A program made the position numbers and the translations under genes. DNA of 64,000 nt from Methylobacterium aquaticum (GTDB taxonomy: Bacteria; Pseudomonadota; Alphaproteobacteria; Rhizobiales; Beijerinckiaceae): assembly GCF_016804325.1 (NCBI RefSeq), contig NZ_CP043627.1, forward strand, positions 486,001 to 550,000, read 5' to 3'. Shown in pieces: positions 17,913 through 28,157 of the stretch. The notes under the pieces are model-generated. The model was not told where the DNA came from and ran no database searches. It worked only from the letters and a program-made list of their open reading frames with translations. The stretch's first letter is position 1; the number at the start of each line of letters is the position of its first letter.

Positions 17913-18626
17913 ATGAACGGCAGGACGGGCGCACGGCCGGAACTGGTGATCTTCGATTGCGACGGCGTGCTGGTGGACAGCGAGCCGATCAGCCTCGCGC
18001 GCCTGACGGAGAACCTTCGGCGCATCGGCGTGCCGATCGACCTCGCCACGGTGGCCCGCCGCTTCACCGGCACCAGCATGACCTCGATCATGGCGCATGT
18101 CGCCGCCGATTACGGCGTGCCGACGCCCGAGGGCTTCGTCGACGCGGTGCGGGCCGACACCCTGCGGGCCTTCGATGCCGAGCTGCAGGCCATCGCCGGC
18201 GTGAGCGCGGTGCTGGCGACGATGCCCGACCGGCGCTGCGTCGCGTCGAGCAGCGACCCGCAGCGCCTGCGCCACGCGCTCTCGCTCACCGGGCTCCTGG
18301 ACCACTTCGACGGCCACGTGTTCAGCGCCACCATGGTGGCGCGGGGCAAGCCGTTCCCGGACCTCTTTCTCTACGCCGCCGAGCAGATGGGGGTGGCGCC
18401 CGGGCGTTGCGTGGTGATCGAGGACAGCGTGCCGGGCGTCACCGCGGCGCGGGCCGCCGGCATGCCGGTGCTGGGCTTCTGCGGCGGCGGCCACTGGGCC
18501 CACGACCGGGCCGGAGCGGACCTTTTGGCCGCAGGGGCGCTCCGGGTCTTCGACGAATTCGCCACCCTGCCCCATCTTCTGGAAAACTGGGATCCGGTGG
18601 AGACCGGGGACGCCGCGTCCCGTTGA
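17913..18626 (+). CDS. HAD-superfamily hydrolase (beta-phosphoglucomutase/phosphatase-like)
   Basis: 237 residues from ATG 17913, with GAGGAGA six bases upstream. HAD motif I is FDCDGVLVDSEP (nucleophile Asp15, acid/base Asp17), motif II is CVASSSDPQRLRHAL, motif III is the lysine in ARGKPFPDLFLYAA and motif IV is VVIEDSVPGVTAA. The VDSEP cap type places it in the DhaK-like/GPH/beta-PGM group that acts on small phosphorylated sugars or polyols. The exact substrate cannot be deduced. The next gene, an FMN reductase, follows after 139 bp on the same strand. Confidence 0.92.
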   Translation: MNGRTGARPELVIFDCDGVLVDSEPISLARLTENLRRIGVPIDLATVARRFTGTSMTSIMAHVAADYGVPTPEGFVDAVRADTLRAFDAELQAIAGVSAVLATMPDRRCVASSSDPQRLRHALSLTGLLDHFDGHVFSATMVARGKPFPDLFLYAAEQMGVAPGRCVVIEDSVPGVTAARAAGMPVLGFCGGGHWAHDRAGADLLAAGALRVFDEFATLPHLLENWDPVETGDAASR

Positions 18627-18765
18627 GGGACGGGGAGCCCTGGCACCGGTTTCGCATCGACTTGCCGCGCGCCCGGCCCTTGCGGGGCGGACGCGACCGG
18701 CCGAGATCCGCCCTGAAGACCGTTCCAGATTCCCGTCGCCCTGACCGAGCCAACCGGAGCCCGCC

Positions 18766-19344
18766 GTGAGACCAGCCCGCATCGTCGCCTTCTCGGGCAA
18801 CGTCCGCCGCCCGTCCCGGACCCGCGTGCTGGTGGAGGCCGTCGCCGCCGAGCTCGCCCGCCGCCGTCCGATCGACCTGAAGGTCTACGACCTCGCCGAG
18901 ATCGGCACCGGGCTCGGCGTCACATCCCGGCAGGCCCTGCCCCTACCGATCGGCCACATGATCGAGGCGATGGAGGGCGCCGACGGGCTGATCGTCGGCT
19001 CGCCGGTGCATAACGGCTCCTATTCGGGCCTGTTCAAGCACGTGATCGATTTCCTCGACCCCGCGTCGCTCGCCGGCAAGCCGGTGGCGATCACCGCGAC
19101 CGGCGGCGGCCCGCGCCACGCCCTGATGGTCGAGCACCAGTTGCGCCCGCTCTTCGGTTTCTTCACCGCCCATGTGGCGCCGACCGCGGTCTATGCCGGC
19201 GAGGCGGAGATCGCGGACGGAGCGGTCAGCGATCCGCGGGTGGCCGAGCGGGTCGCGGCGGCGGCGGGCGAACTCGCCCATCTCCTCGACGTGGCGGAGG
19301 CGGCCAGGCGCGCCGGGGGCGGCCGGGCGGTGGCGGGGTTGTAG
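18766..19344 (+). CDS. NADPH-dependent FMN reductase (flavodoxin-like fold)
   Basis: 192 residues from a GTG at 18766 with GGAG about 7 bp upstream. The FMN-binding loop SGNVRRPSRTRVLVE is at residues 10-24, followed by the strictly conserved GSPVHNGSYSGLFKHVIDFL. A third conserved segment is ATGGGPRHALMVEHQLRPLF. This matches the SsuE/MsuE branch that supplies reduced FMN to two-component monooxygenases, for example for sulfonates. No monooxygenase gene is adjacent, so the partner is elsewhere or the enzyme is a stand-alone reductase. Confidence 0.88.
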   Translation: MRPARIVAFSGNVRRPSRTRVLVEAVAAELARRRPIDLKVYDLAEIGTGLGVTSRQALPLPIGHMIEAMEGADGLIVGSPVHNGSYSGLFKHVIDFLDPASLAGKPVAITATGGGPRHALMVEHQLRPLFGFFTAHVAPTAVYAGEAEIADGAVSDPRVAERVAAAAGELAHLLDVAEAARRAGGGRAVAGL

Positions 19345-20090
19345 GATCACCGCGCGATCGACCGGGAGCCCTGTCCGATCTTCGTTGCACCACCGCCCAC
19401 GACAGCGGCCTGACGCCGCGCGTCGCAACCGGCGCAGGCCTCTTCGCCGCGCCGCCCGACGCGGGTCCGGCCGTCGACGCCATCGGCAACCGTCCCGTCG
19501 GCGCCGGATTCACGCCGGTCTCGGCCATTCCCTCACATCGACGCGCGTGAGCGATGTCCGGCCGAGATCCCGGATCCATGCCGGCCAATCCCGGATCGTC
19601 GCGTGCGATCCCGAGACGTTCGATCGCCCCGCCGGGATATTTTGCCGCGACTTGATCCGACAGGCGATCCGGCCCATTCGCCAGCGTCGCCAAATTTCTT
19701 GCATCCTCGATTTCTCCGACACGATACTTCCAGAAATATTCATTGCATAAACATACCAATCACAGTCCCCGGACACCCATTCAGACAATGCGGTGCTGCG
19801 GCGCAGTACACCACAGATATCCGCGCTCTTCTTGCGAGATCCAGGGTCGGATATCGATTCTACGCGTTTAGGAGATTTTTCAGAACTAAAAAATATCGAA
19901 AGCTAGGATGGTAGCGCTTCCATTTTAATCAACACTGGTCTCCACGATCCTGGAACACATGCTCCGGCATCCTGCCTTTGCCCGTTTGATAGGCATATAA
20001 ATCGCCCATTTGACGGATTTAGTCGGAAAATAAACTTTCGTTTAAGGTTCACTCAGCAAGGGTTCGTCCATAAGTCCAAGGGCAGGAAAC
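19345..20090. other. 746-bp intergenic region, AT-rich in its second half
   Basis: No coding frame is supported. GC drops sharply after about 19680 (aatttcttgcatcctcgatt and beyond), and the last 200 bases before the chemotaxis receptor are AT-rich, where its promoter should be. No inverted repeat or sigma-factor box was clear enough to call. Confidence 0.45.
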
Positions 20091-21770
20091 ATGCACCTCA
20101 ACGTCTCGGTCCGCGTCCGGCTCGTCGCATCGCTGCTCGTCCTGCTCTCCCTGACGCTCGGCCTCGGCGGCTTTTGCCACTACCGCCTGAGCGAGCTGCG
20201 CGTCGCGGTCGGCGACCTCGGCGACACTGCGCTTCCGTCGTCCAGGATCGTCGGCCGGCTCGCCGCCAACTTCGAGGCCCTGCGCAGCCGTCAGCTCGCC
20301 TACCTGCTCTCCAGCCCGCAGCGCCGACCGCAATCGCTGGGCCGCCTGCGCGAGACCATGGCGAGCATCGAGATCGACCTGAAGGACTACGCGCCCCTCG
20401 TCAGCCCCGGCGAGGAGGCGCTCTGGCAGGCGATCCAGAAGACCGTTCCGGCCTATTCCAGGATGGGCGAGGAATACCTGCGCCGCCTGGAGGCAGGCGA
20501 CGAGAAGGGCGGCTCGGAGTACCTCCTCGACGGCATGCTGCCGGCCCTCAACGCCGCCCGCGCCGCCATCAGGGCCGACGTTCAGTTCAACGACGCCTTC
20601 GGCCGCAAGGCCGCCGCGACGGCCAACGCGCTGGGTGACGACGCCCGCACCGCCATCGTCGTCGTGCTCGCGGTCGTCGTTGCCGTCACCCTGGCGATTT
20701 CCTGGATGGTGATCGCCACCGTATCCCGTCCCGTCCGGCACATGGCCGGCGTGATGCATCGGATCGCGATGGGCGACCTCGGCGCATCGGTGCCCGGCGC
20801 CGGCGAGCGCAGCGAGATCGGCGAGATGGCCGCCGCCGTCGAGGTGTTCAGGACCAACCTCGCCCGCACCCGCCAGCTCGAGGACGACGCGGCGCGCGCC
20901 CGCGCCTCGGCCGAGGAGCAGCGCAAGCGCGCGATCCGCGAGATGGCCGCCGGCTTCGAGGCTGCGGTCGGCGATGTCATCGGCATGGTCGCCGCCGCCG
21001 CGACCGAGCTGCAGGCCACCGCCGCCTCGATGAGCGGCACCGCCACGGAGACCGCCGTGCAATCGACGGCCGTGGCGGCGGCGGCCGAACAGGCCGCCTC
21101 GAACGTCGGCACCGTGGCGGTCGCCGCCGAAGAACTCGGCGCCTCGGTCCAGGAGATCGGCCGGCAGGTCGGCGGCTCGGCCGACCTGGCCCGGCGGGCG
21201 GTCATGGAGGCCGACCAGGCCGGCGCCCTGGTTCAGGAACTCAACGCCGCGGTCGCGCGGATCGGCGACGTGGCCGGCCTGATCTCGTCCATCGCCGATC
21301 AGACCAACCTTCTGGCCCTGAACGCCACGATCGAGGCGGCGCGGGCGGGAGCGGCCGGAAAGGGATTCGCCGTCGTGGCGGCCGAGGTGAAGGCGCTGGC
21401 CGGCCAGACCGCCACGGCGACGAGCGAGATCTCCAGCCAGATCGAGCGGATCCAGGCCTCGACCGGGCATGCGGTCGGCTCGATCCAGGGCATCACGGCG
21501 CGCATCCGCGAGATCGACGCGGTCGCGGCCTCGATCGCCGCGGCGGTGGAGCAGCAGGGCGCGGCAACGCAGGAGATCGCCCGCAACGTGAGCCAGGCGG
21601 CGATCGGCGCAAGCGAGGTGACCGGCAACATCACGGGCGTCGCGGGCGCGGCCGAGGAGACCGGGGCGGCCGCCGCCCAGGTTCTGGCGGCGTCCTCGGA
21701 GCTGTCGCGCCACTCCGAGCACCTGACCTCCGAGGTCGGCCGGTTTCTCGCGACCGTGCGTGCGGCCTGA
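20091..21770 (+). CDS. Methyl-accepting chemotaxis protein with four-helix-bundle sensor
   Basis: 559 residues from ATG 20091 (AGGAAAC upstream). Membrane helices are at about 7-27 and 186-208; the periplasmic part between them is all-helical and fits the 4HB_MCP sensor. A HAMP domain follows ([19 protein letters not shown]), then the signalling domain with the conserved tip [20 protein letters not shown]. The signalling half is very similar to that of the receptor encoded at 49769-51736, so the two share a recent ancestor for that part while their sensors differ. The ligand is unknown. A structured repeat starts right at its stop codon. Confidence 0.95.
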   Translation: MHLNVSVRVRLVASLLVLLSLTLGLGGFCHYRLSELRVAVGDLGDTALPSSRIVGRLAANFEALRSRQLAYLLSSPQRRPQSLGRLRETMASIEIDLKDYAPLVSPGEEALWQAIQKTVPAYSRMGEEYLRRLEAGDEKGGSEYLLDGMLPALNAARAAIRADVQFNDAFGRKAAATANALGDDARTAIVVVLAVVVAVTLAISWMVIATVSRPVRHMAGVMHRIAMGDLGASVPGAGERSEIGEMAAAVEVFRTNLARTRQLEDDAARARASAEEQRKRAIREMAAGFEAAVGDVIGMVAAAATELQATAASMSGTATETAVQSTAVAAAAEQAASNVGTVAVAAEELGASVQEIGRQVGGSADLARRAVMEADQAGALVQELNAAVARIGDVAGLISSIADQTNLLALNATIEAARAGAAGKGFAVVAAEVKALAGQTATATSEISSQIERIQASTGHAVGSIQGITARIREIDAVAASIAAAVEQQGAATQEIARNVSQAAIGASEVTGNITGVAGAAEETGAAAAQVLAASSELSRHSEHLTSEVGRFLATVRAA

Positions 21771-21910
21771 GCAGACTTGCGTTGGCAGGCCAACGCTTCG
21801 CCCGCTTGGGTTTTTGTTGTGTCGCAGATTTTTCGCGCCGAACCGGCCACCACTTCGGCGAAATCTGCTTGGAGCACGTCGCGATCGCGCTGCAATCGCG
21901 ACGCTCTCTC
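21770..21910 (+). repeat. Palindromic dispersed element, copy 1
   Basis: The copy begins AGCAGACTTGCG at the receptor stop codon. It contains a perfect hairpin GCGTTGGC-AG-GCCAACGC (21779-21796), a second imperfect stem GCAGATTT...AAATCTGC (about 21822-21869) and a third GTCGCGAT...ATCGCGAC (21878-21902). The same layout, aligned without gaps over about 115 bases, is found inverted at 40745-40894. Just downstream, GCATTGTCC/GGACAATGC (21927-21969) forms a further inverted repeat. It may also act as the transcription terminator of the receptor gene. Confidence 0.72.
21779..21796 (+). terminator. Hairpin after chemotaxis receptor gene (possible terminator)
   Basis: Eight-bp perfect stem with a 2-nt loop placed 9 bp after the stop codon of the receptor; a run of five T lies 14 bases further on (21811-21815). 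The distance to the T-run is too long for a textbook intrinsic terminator, so this may be purely a repeat-element stem. Confidence 0.35.
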
Positions 21911-22175
21911 GATCTGTGATCCTGCCGCATTGTCCGCGACGAACCGGCATTCATTGCGCAGGACAATGCTCTGGAGTCTTTTTCGACGACGCGGATACCG
22001 GTTCTTCACGGACGAAGCGACAAAATGACGTTGGGGCAACATCAAGAACCTCGATCGCGGCGGGCACGGCCGCGTCGCGATCCGGGATATCGTCGCGACC
22101 CGCCTCGACCCTCGTCCGCGTGGCCGCCTCGCCCATGCGCGCCGCGGGACTCGTCCCTCGTTTGCCAGTGACGCC

Positions 22176-23693
22176 ATGAGCCCGCCCCTCCTCACCCGCT
22201 GGCATGACCGGCTGCGCTCGACCCGGGCGTGGATCGGGCTCGGGATCCTGGCTCCCCTCGGCATGGTCGCGGTCTGCGCGGCCATGCTGCTCGATCTGCG
22301 CCGCGACGCCTGGGACAAGGCCGAGCGGACCTCGCAGAACCTGCTCCAGGTCATCGAGCGCGACGTCGATCGCAACGTCGAGATCATCGACCTGGCGCTC
22401 AGGAGCGTGATCGAGAGCCTCGCGCTGCCCGATCTCGAGCAGATCGCTCCCGAGCATCGCCAGCGCATCCTGTTCGACCGCGCCGTCAACGCCAAGGATC
22501 TCGGCGTCATGCTGGTCCTGGACGAGAACGGCGATGCGGCCTACGACGCGGCCAACTGGCCGGCGCGGCGCCTCAACAATGCCGGGCGCACCTATTTCCA
22601 GGCGCACAAGGCCGATCCCGCGCTCGGGCTGCACGTCAGCCAGCCGCTGATCTCGACTCTGACGGCAAAGCCGATCGTCGTGCTCAGCCGGCGGATCGAC
22701 AAGCCCGACGGGTCGTTCGGCGGCGTGGTCCTCGGCAGCCTGTCCCTGTCCTATTTCGACCGCCTGTTCCAGCACATCAAGCTCGGGCGCGACGGCACGA
22801 TCAACCTGTTCCACCAGGACGGCACCCGCATCGTGCGCCATCCCGTCCCCAACCCGGTCCTCGCCCCGAACTTCGCCGACTCGCCCAACGTCCAGCGCTT
22901 CCTGCGCGAGGAGCGCGGCAGCTTCATCGGCGTCACCCCGAGCGACGCGATCGAGCGCCTCTATACCTTCACCAAGGTCGGCGACACGCCGCTCTACCTG
23001 ACGGTGGCGCTCTCGACGGACGAGATCGAGGCCGAGTGGCGCCGGAAGGCCCTGGTGATCGGCCTCCTCGTGCTCGCCCTGTGCGGGGTGGCGATCGGGC
23101 TGGCGCTGCTGGCCGGGCGGGAGCTGCGCCGGCGCGCCGCCGTCGAGGCGGAGCTGGCCCGGCTCTCGCGCACCGACGCGCTCACCGGCCTGCCCAACCG
23201 CCGCGCCTTCGAGGATGCGTTCGGACGGGTCTTCACCGAGGCCTGCCGCCGGGGCGATCCCGTCACCCTGCTGGTGATCGATGCCGATCACTTCAAGCGC
23301 TACAACGACCTGTACGGTCACGCCGTGGGCGACCGGGTGCTGCAGATGCTCGCGCGGGCCTTGTCGTCGGTCGCGCGCCGGCCGGGCGATCTGGTCGCCC
23401 GCATCGGCGGCGAGGAATTCGCGGTCCTGCTGCCCGGCACCGACGCCGAGGGCGCGGCCCACGTCGCGGAGCGCGTCCACGAGGCGGTCGCCGGACTGGT
23501 CGTCGAGGCGGACGGCGAGAGCGTCGGCCGGATCACGGTGAGCGTCGGCCTGGCCTTCGGCCTGCCGCGCGAGATCGGCACGCTCCCCGACCTGTTCTGC
23601 ATGGCCGACGCCGCCCTGTACGAGGCCAAGGCGGCCGGGCGCAACCGGACCTGCTACGCGGTCATGACGGCGAGGGGCAGCCTGGCGGCGTAG
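22176..23693 (+). CDS. Diguanylate cyclase with periplasmic Cache sensor
   Basis: 505 residues. Membrane helices are at about 19-37 and 287-308; the ~250 residues between them are a double-Cache sensor ([40 protein letters not shown]). The C-terminal GGDEF domain starts with [18 protein letters not shown] and has an active-site GGEEF ([13 protein letters not shown]). The allosteric I-site RxxD is present as RPGD, five residues before it. The protein should make cyclic di-GMP in response to an outside signal, with product inhibition. It is 400 bp downstream of a chemotaxis receptor and convergent with the hexapeptide gene, so it is probably transcribed alone. Confidence 0.95.
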   Translation: MSPPLLTRWHDRLRSTRAWIGLGILAPLGMVAVCAAMLLDLRRDAWDKAERTSQNLLQVIERDVDRNVEIIDLALRSVIESLALPDLEQIAPEHRQRILFDRAVNAKDLGVMLVLDENGDAAYDAANWPARRLNNAGRTYFQAHKADPALGLHVSQPLISTLTAKPIVVLSRRIDKPDGSFGGVVLGSLSLSYFDRLFQHIKLGRDGTINLFHQDGTRIVRHPVPNPVLAPNFADSPNVQRFLREERGSFIGVTPSDAIERLYTFTKVGDTPLYLTVALSTDEIEAEWRRKALVIGLLVLALCGVAIGLALLAGRELRRRAAVEAELARLSRTDALTGLPNRRAFEDAFGRVFTEACRRGDPVTLLVIDADHFKRYNDLYGHAVGDRVLQMLARALSSVARRPGDLVARIGGEEFAVLLPGTDAEGAAHVAERVHEAVAGLVVEADGESVGRITVSVGLAFGLPREIGTLPDLFCMADAALYEAKAAGRNRTCYAVMTARGSLAA

Positions 23694-23724
23694 GATCCCG
23701 CGGCCCACGCCCCCATCTCTCTCC

Positions 23725-24759
23725 TCAGCGGCCCGCTCCCGTCTCCCCTCCTGCCTGCAACCTCCGATAGGCCCGGCCGTAAGCCGCGTAGCCCGCCACG
23801 ACCCGCGCCATCATCGCCCGCCGCTCCGCATCGAGGCGCGACAGGGCCCGGGCCGGCCGCCCGCCCCACAGCCAGCCCGATTCGAGCACCTGCCCGGGAT
23901 CGGTGGCGCTGCCGGCGGCGAGCAGCACGTCGGCCTCCACCACCGTGCCGGGGCTCAGCCGTGCGCCCATGCCGATGAGGCAGTTCGGGCCGATGCGGCC
24001 ATCGCCCGCGGTCACGTTGTGGCCGAGCGTGGTGTCGCGCTCGATCACCAGGCCGTCGGCCCTCGCGTGGATCGCGCAATTGTCCTGCACGTTCACGTTC
24101 GCCCCGATCACGATCGGCCCGACCGCGGCATCGAGGATGCAGGAGAAGAACACGCTCGCCCCCGGTGCCAGGGCGACCCGGCCGTGCAGCCGGGCGGTGC
24201 GGGCGACGAAGACCGCGGGATCGGGCGCGAAATCGTCGCCGGACCCGACGGCCGGCTCGCTCGCCGCCGCCTCGCGCAGGCGCTCGGCGCGCTCGGCCAG
24301 CTCGCCCGGTTCGAGGCGGCGCAGGGGCCGTGCCGGGCTGCCGGCGCAGACGAAGCCCGACGGCAGGGTCGTGCGGGGAAACACCGTGCTGCCGGCCTCC
24401 AGCAGAACCCCGTCCTCGATCAGGGAGCCGTCGAGGACGACGCACTCGTCCTCGATCACGCAATCGTCGCCGACCGTGCAGGCATGCACCACCGCGTCGC
24501 GCCCGACCGTGACCCGGTCGCCGACGATGCACGGGTACATCTCGGCGGCGATGTGCAGGGTCGAGCGGGCGCCGAGCCAGAACCGGTCGCCCACCACCAC
24601 GTCGTGCCCGTCGGCGCGGATCACCGAGTCGTCGCCGAGCCAGGCCTGCGCGCCGAGGCTCGCCCGCCCGATCACCGCGCTGCCGCGGCCGCACCAGACC
24701 GGCCGGGCCGCGAAGGTCGGCTCGGTGTCGTCGAAGGGGAGGAGGAGGTCGGGGGTCAT
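23725..24759 (-). CDS. Tandem gamma-carbonic-anhydrase-like (left-handed beta-helix) protein
   Basis: 344 residues from ATG 24759, with GGAGGAACG just upstream. It consists of two gamma-CA-like hexapeptide domains, roughly residues 15-130 and 180-310, each with the usual flow of turns; normal family members have one. Gamma-CAs use three histidines for zinc. Domain 1 has TLH and VVH but an arginine at the middle place (TVGRDAVVH); domain 2 has AIH and LGH but lacks the third (NVTAGDG). Neither copy keeps all three, so zinc catalysis is doubtful unless sites are shared between domains. It could equally be a scaffold or an acyltransferase-like protein. It is divergent from moaE. Confidence 0.82.
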   Translation of the reverse strand: MTPDLLLPFDDTEPTFAARPVWCGRGSAVIGRASLGAQAWLGDDSVIRADGHDVVVGDRFWLGARSTLHIAAEMYPCIVGDRVTVGRDAVVHACTVGDDCVIEDECVVLDGSLIEDGVLLEAGSTVFPRTTLPSGFVCAGSPARPLRRLEPGELAERAERLREAAASEPAVGSGDDFAPDPAVFVARTARLHGRVALAPGASVFFSCILDAAVGPIVIGANVNVQDNCAIHARADGLVIERDTTLGHNVTAGDGRIGPNCLIGMGARLSPGTVVEADVLLAAGSATDPGQVLESGWLWGGRPARALSRLDAERRAMMARVVAGYAAYGRAYRRLQAGGETGAGR

Positions 24760-24890
24760 GGGGCGTTCCTCCATCGGGCCGGTCGCTCGAGCCCGCGACA
24801 TTGCCGCCGTTCCGCCGCCGCCGCCAGCCCCGGATCCCGGCGCCGATCCTTCATGCTAGAACCCCACTCTTTCCTTCGTCCGGACCCGCC

Positions 24891-25346
24891 ATGACCCCTC
24901 GCCTCTCGATCCAGTCCGAGCCCTTCGACGTCGCGGCGGAGATCGCCGCCCTCACGGCGGAGCTCGGCGGGCGGGCGGGCGCCATCGTGAGCTTCACCGG
25001 CCTGTGCCGCGACGAGGGCGGCCGGCTCGCCGCCCTGGAGCTCGAGCATTACCCCGGCATGGCCGAGGCCGAGATCGGCCGCGTGCTCGCGCAGGCCGCG
25101 GAGCGCTGGCCGCTGCAGGGGGTGCTGGCGATCCACCGCCACGGCCTCGTCCGTCCGGGCGAGGGCATCGTCCTGGTGCTGGCGGCCTCCGCCCATCGGA
25201 CGGCCGCCTTCGAGGCCGCGAGCTTCCTGATGGACTACCTCAAGACCCGCGCGCCGTTCTGGAAGCGCGAACACCACGCCGACGGCACGATCGGCGGCTG
25301 GGTCGAGGCGACCGAGCACGATGCGGCGGCGGCGGCGCGGTGGTGA
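24891..25346 (+). CDS. moaE: Molybdopterin synthase catalytic subunit MoaE
   Basis: 151 residues, normal length. Family motifs are all present: GAIVSFTGLCRDEGG near the N-terminus, ALELEHYPGMAEAEI, AIHRHGLVRPGEGIVLVLAA, and the active-site segment FLMDYLKTRAPFWKRE with the catalytic lysines. MoaE with MoaD inserts the dithiolene sulfurs into precursor Z to make molybdopterin in the cytosol. moaD, which often lies next to moaE, is not in this window. The ATG at 24891 is 131 bp from the divergent hexapeptide gene. Confidence 0.96.
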   Translation: MTPRLSIQSEPFDVAAEIAALTAELGGRAGAIVSFTGLCRDEGGRLAALELEHYPGMAEAEIGRVLAQAAERWPLQGVLAIHRHGLVRPGEGIVLVLAASAHRTAAFEAASFLMDYLKTRAPFWKREHHADGTIGGWVEATEHDAAAAARW

Positions 25347-25425
25347 GGGTGTGAAACGGGGATTACGGAGAATTCGAGCGATCGGACAGAGGAATCGCTG
25401 ACGGGCCTGCGGCACGATCGCGGTC

Positions 25426-25829
25426 ATGCTCCGCGACCACAGACACCCCGACCCTTTGCCGTTCGACCCGCTGAGCGCGCGCAGCCTCGCGATGGCCTGC
25501 GCGCTCATCGGGCTCGTCACCCTCCTCCTCTCCGAGCGGCCGACGCCCGGGGGGTGCTCCTCGCCTGGGCCGGCCTGATCGGCTGGGTGCTGCTGCGCGT
25601 CTTCGGCCGCCGCCCGGCGCAGCCGGCGCGCCGCAAGATCCGCCCGCGGCCCGAACCGGTCATCGAGATCGTCGAGGTCCAGGAATGGGCGCCCCGGCGC
25701 CCCGAGCCGGTGCTGGCCCTCCCCAAGCCGATCCTCGCCCCCCAGGCCCCGGAGGGGACGACGGGCTGGAAGACCAGCACGCATCCCGCCGTGCTCGCCA
25801 ACGTGCGGCGCCGGCGCGAGGGGGGCTAG
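25426..25829 (+). CDS. Small membrane protein, apparently frameshifted
   Basis: From ATG 25426 the frame reads MLRDHRHPDPLPFDPLSARS and a hydrophobic stretch (LAMACALIGLVTLLLSERP), then meets a stop at 25576. The next frame continues LLAWAGLIGWVLLRVFGRRP and a Pro/Arg-rich tail to the stop at 25829. Adding one G to the six-G run at 25549-25554 joins them into about 134 residues with two membrane helices and a cytoplasmic tail (PEPVIEIVEVQEWAPRRPEP). I do not know the family. Its place 80 bp after moaE is not informative. The continuity of both halves makes a real gene with an assembly error the best reading. Confidence 0.5.
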
Positions 25830-26024
25830 GGCATCGTCCGACGGAGCGGAGGCCGGCTCGTCGACGAAAACGCTGCCCGATCAAGGACCTGGGGAGCCTC
25901 GCGATCGCCCCGCGATCCTGGAGCCTCCCGGCCGCGGGCGACGGCCCGTCGCCGAACCGCCGCGGGCGGCTATCTGTCCTGCTCGGCGGCCCTGCGAGCG
26001 CCGTCGGCGGAGAGATCGTCGGAC

Positions 26025-27176
26025 ATGCCCGTTCTTCCATCCCAGGACATCGCCAAGGGAGCTCCCCTGACCGGCGGGGCGAGCGCCCGCTCCCTCGTGC
26101 TCGCCGGCATCGGGGTGGTGTCGTTCACCGCCGTCCTGCTGCTGGCCTGGCACTCGGCCGACACGCTGCTCCTGATCTTCGCCGGCATCCTCTGCGCGGT
26201 CTTCCTCGACGGGCTCACGCATTACCTCGGCCGCGTCGTCCCCCTCGGGCACGGGTCGCGGCTGGCGATCGTGAGCGTGCTGCTCGCCAGCCTGGTGCTC
26301 GGCATGGTCGGGCTCGGCGGCGCGACGGTCGCGGGGCAGGCGCAGCGCCTCGGCCAGACGCTGCAGCAGCAATCCGGCACGGTGAAATCCTGGCTCGACG
26401 CCCGCGGGATCGACACCCGCTTCCTCGATTTCGGCAAGCTGAAGGACGCGGCCTCGCAAGGACCCGGCGACATGCAGGACGGGCGGCGGACCTTGCCCAC
26501 GGCCGGCGGGCTGCCGAGCCCGGGTACGCTGCTGTCGGGCGCCGGCAGCGTGCTCGGCCAGGCCTCGACGGTGGCGCTCGCGGTGTTCGGCGCCATCGGC
26601 AACGTGTTCATCGTGGTGGTGCTCGGCCTGTTCGTGGCGGCCGATCCCCGGACCTACCGCGACGGGCTGCTGCGCTTCGTGCCCTCGCGCCACCGGACGC
26701 ACGCGGCCTCGGTCGCCGACGACATCGGCATCACCTTGCGCCACTGGCTGTTCGGCCAGCTCGTCGTGATGGCGGCGATCTTCGTCTGCGTCTGGCTCGG
26801 GCTGACGCTGGTCGGCATCGACGGGGCCCTGGTGCTGGGGCTCCAGGCCGGCCTCCTCTGCTTCATCCCGACCATCGGGGCGCTCGTCGCCGGCATCATC
26901 ATCGTGCTGGCCTCCCTCGCCTCGGGGCTGCAGGGGGTGATCGCCGGGATGTGCGTCTACCTGCTGGTGCAGACGCTGGAGAGCTACGTGCTGACGCCCT
27001 TCGTGCAGAAGCGGGCCCTCGACATCCCGCCCGCCACCCTGTTCGCCGGCCAGATCCTGCTCGGCGTGCTGTTCGGCCTCTGGGGCGTCGCCCTGGCGCT
27101 GCCCCTGATGGCGGTCGCCAAGGTGCTGCTCGACCGGCTCTACATCGAGGATACGCTGGGGGAGGATGCGGGCTGA
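26025..27176 (+). CDS. AI-2E family transporter (TqsA/YdiK/PerM type permease)
   Basis: 383 residues with eight predicted membrane helices and the AI-2E family layout: a helical pair near the N-terminus (AVLLLAWHSADTLLLIFAGI; ILCAVFLDGLTHYLG), a loop of about 100 residues, then the conserved core IGITLRHWLFGQLVVMAAIF, GALVLGLQAGLLCFIPTIGA and ESYVLTPFVQKRALDIPPA. Family members include the AI-2 exporter TqsA and Na+/H+ antiporter-like proteins, so the substrate is open. It is convergent with gshB (24-bp gap). Confidence 0.92.
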   Translation: MPVLPSQDIAKGAPLTGGASARSLVLAGIGVVSFTAVLLLAWHSADTLLLIFAGILCAVFLDGLTHYLGRVVPLGHGSRLAIVSVLLASLVLGMVGLGGATVAGQAQRLGQTLQQQSGTVKSWLDARGIDTRFLDFGKLKDAASQGPGDMQDGRRTLPTAGGLPSPGTLLSGAGSVLGQASTVALAVFGAIGNVFIVVVLGLFVAADPRTYRDGLLRFVPSRHRTHAASVADDIGITLRHWLFGQLVVMAAIFVCVWLGLTLVGIDGALVLGLQAGLLCFIPTIGALVAGIIIVLASLASGLQGVIAGMCVYLLVQTLESYVLTPFVQKRALDIPPATLFAGQILLGVLFGLWGVALALPLMAVAKVLLDRLYIEDTLGEDAG

Positions 27177-27200
27177 GGGCGCCCTCCCCCGGGGCCCGTG

Positions 27201-28157
27201 TCAGGCGCTCTGCGGCTTCGTCACCTTGGCCTCGATCGCGTCCCAGACCGGAACCGCGAGGTCGGGGCCGCCGAGGCGCTTGATCGCCCGGATGCCGGTC
27301 GGCGAGGTGACGTTGATCTCGGTCAGGTTGCCGTCGATCACGTCGATGCCGACCAGGATCAGGCCGCGGCGGCGCAGCTCGGGGCCGATCGCCGCGCAGA
27401 TCTCCTGCTCGCGCGGGGTCAGCGCCGTGGCCCCACCCGTGCCGCCCCGCACCATGTTGGAGCGGATGTCGTTGGCCGCCGGCACCCGGTTGACGGCGCC
27501 CAGCGGCTCGCCGTCGACCAGGATGATGCGCTTGTCGCCCTCGGTGATCCGCGGCAGGAAGCGCTGCACCACCCAGGGCTCGCGGAAGGTGACCGAGAAC
27601 AGGTCGAACATCGAGCCGAAATTCGGGTCCTCGGGCAGCACCCGCAGCACGGCCGCGCCGCCATGCCCGTGCAGCGGCTTCATCACCACGGCGCCGTGCT
27701 CGGCCCGGAACTCCTCGATCTCCTGCTTGTCGCGGGTGATCAGAGTCGGGGGCATCAGCTCCGGATAGGCGGTGACGAACAGCTTCTCGGGGGCGTTGCG
27801 CACCTCGAACGGGTTGTTCACCACCAGCGTCCGCGGGTGGATGCGCTCGAGCATGTGGGTCGCCGTGATGTAGGCGAGGTCGAAGGGCGGGTCCTGGCGC
27901 ATCAGCACCACGTCGACCTCCGCCAGGTCGATCCGCTCCTGGGCGCCGAGATGGGCGTGATCGCCCTCGACGTCCTGCACCCGCAGGGGCTCGACCCGGG
28001 CGGTGACGCGCCCGTCGCGCATCGAGAGCCGGTCGGGCGTGTAGTGCAGCAGCGTGTGGCCGCGGCTCTGCGCCTCCAGCAGCAGGGCGAAGGTGGTGTC
28101 GCCGGCGATGCGGATCGCCTGGATCGGGTCCATCTGGACCGCGACGGTAAGGGCCAT
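27201..28157 (-). CDS. gshB: Glutathione synthase
   Basis: 318 residues from ATG 28157. It begins [20 protein letters not shown], the normal GshB N-terminus, and shows the ATP-grasp features: [39 protein letters not shown] (glycine-rich ATP loop), [20 protein letters not shown] and the C-terminal metal/substrate site [19 protein letters not shown]. The enzyme joins gamma-glutamylcysteine and glycine in the last step of glutathione synthesis in the cytosol. In methylotrophs glutathione is also used for formaldehyde and dichloromethane metabolism. The UPF0260 gene lies 186 bp upstream on the same strand. Confidence 0.97.
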   Translation of the reverse strand: MALTVAVQMDPIQAIRIAGDTTFALLLEAQSRGHTLLHYTPDRLSMRDGRVTARVEPLRVQDVEGDHAHLGAQERIDLAEVDVVLMRQDPPFDLAYITATHMLERIHPRTLVVNNPFEVRNAPEKLFVTAYPELMPPTLITRDKQEIEEFRAEHGAVVMKPLHGHGGAAVLRVLPEDPNFGSMFDLFSVTFREPWVVQRFLPRITEGDKRIILVDGEPLGAVNRVPAANDIRSNMVRGGTGGATALTPREQEICAAIGPELRRRGLILVGIDVIDGNLTEINVTSPTGIRAIKRLGGPDLAVPVWDAIEAKVTKPQSA

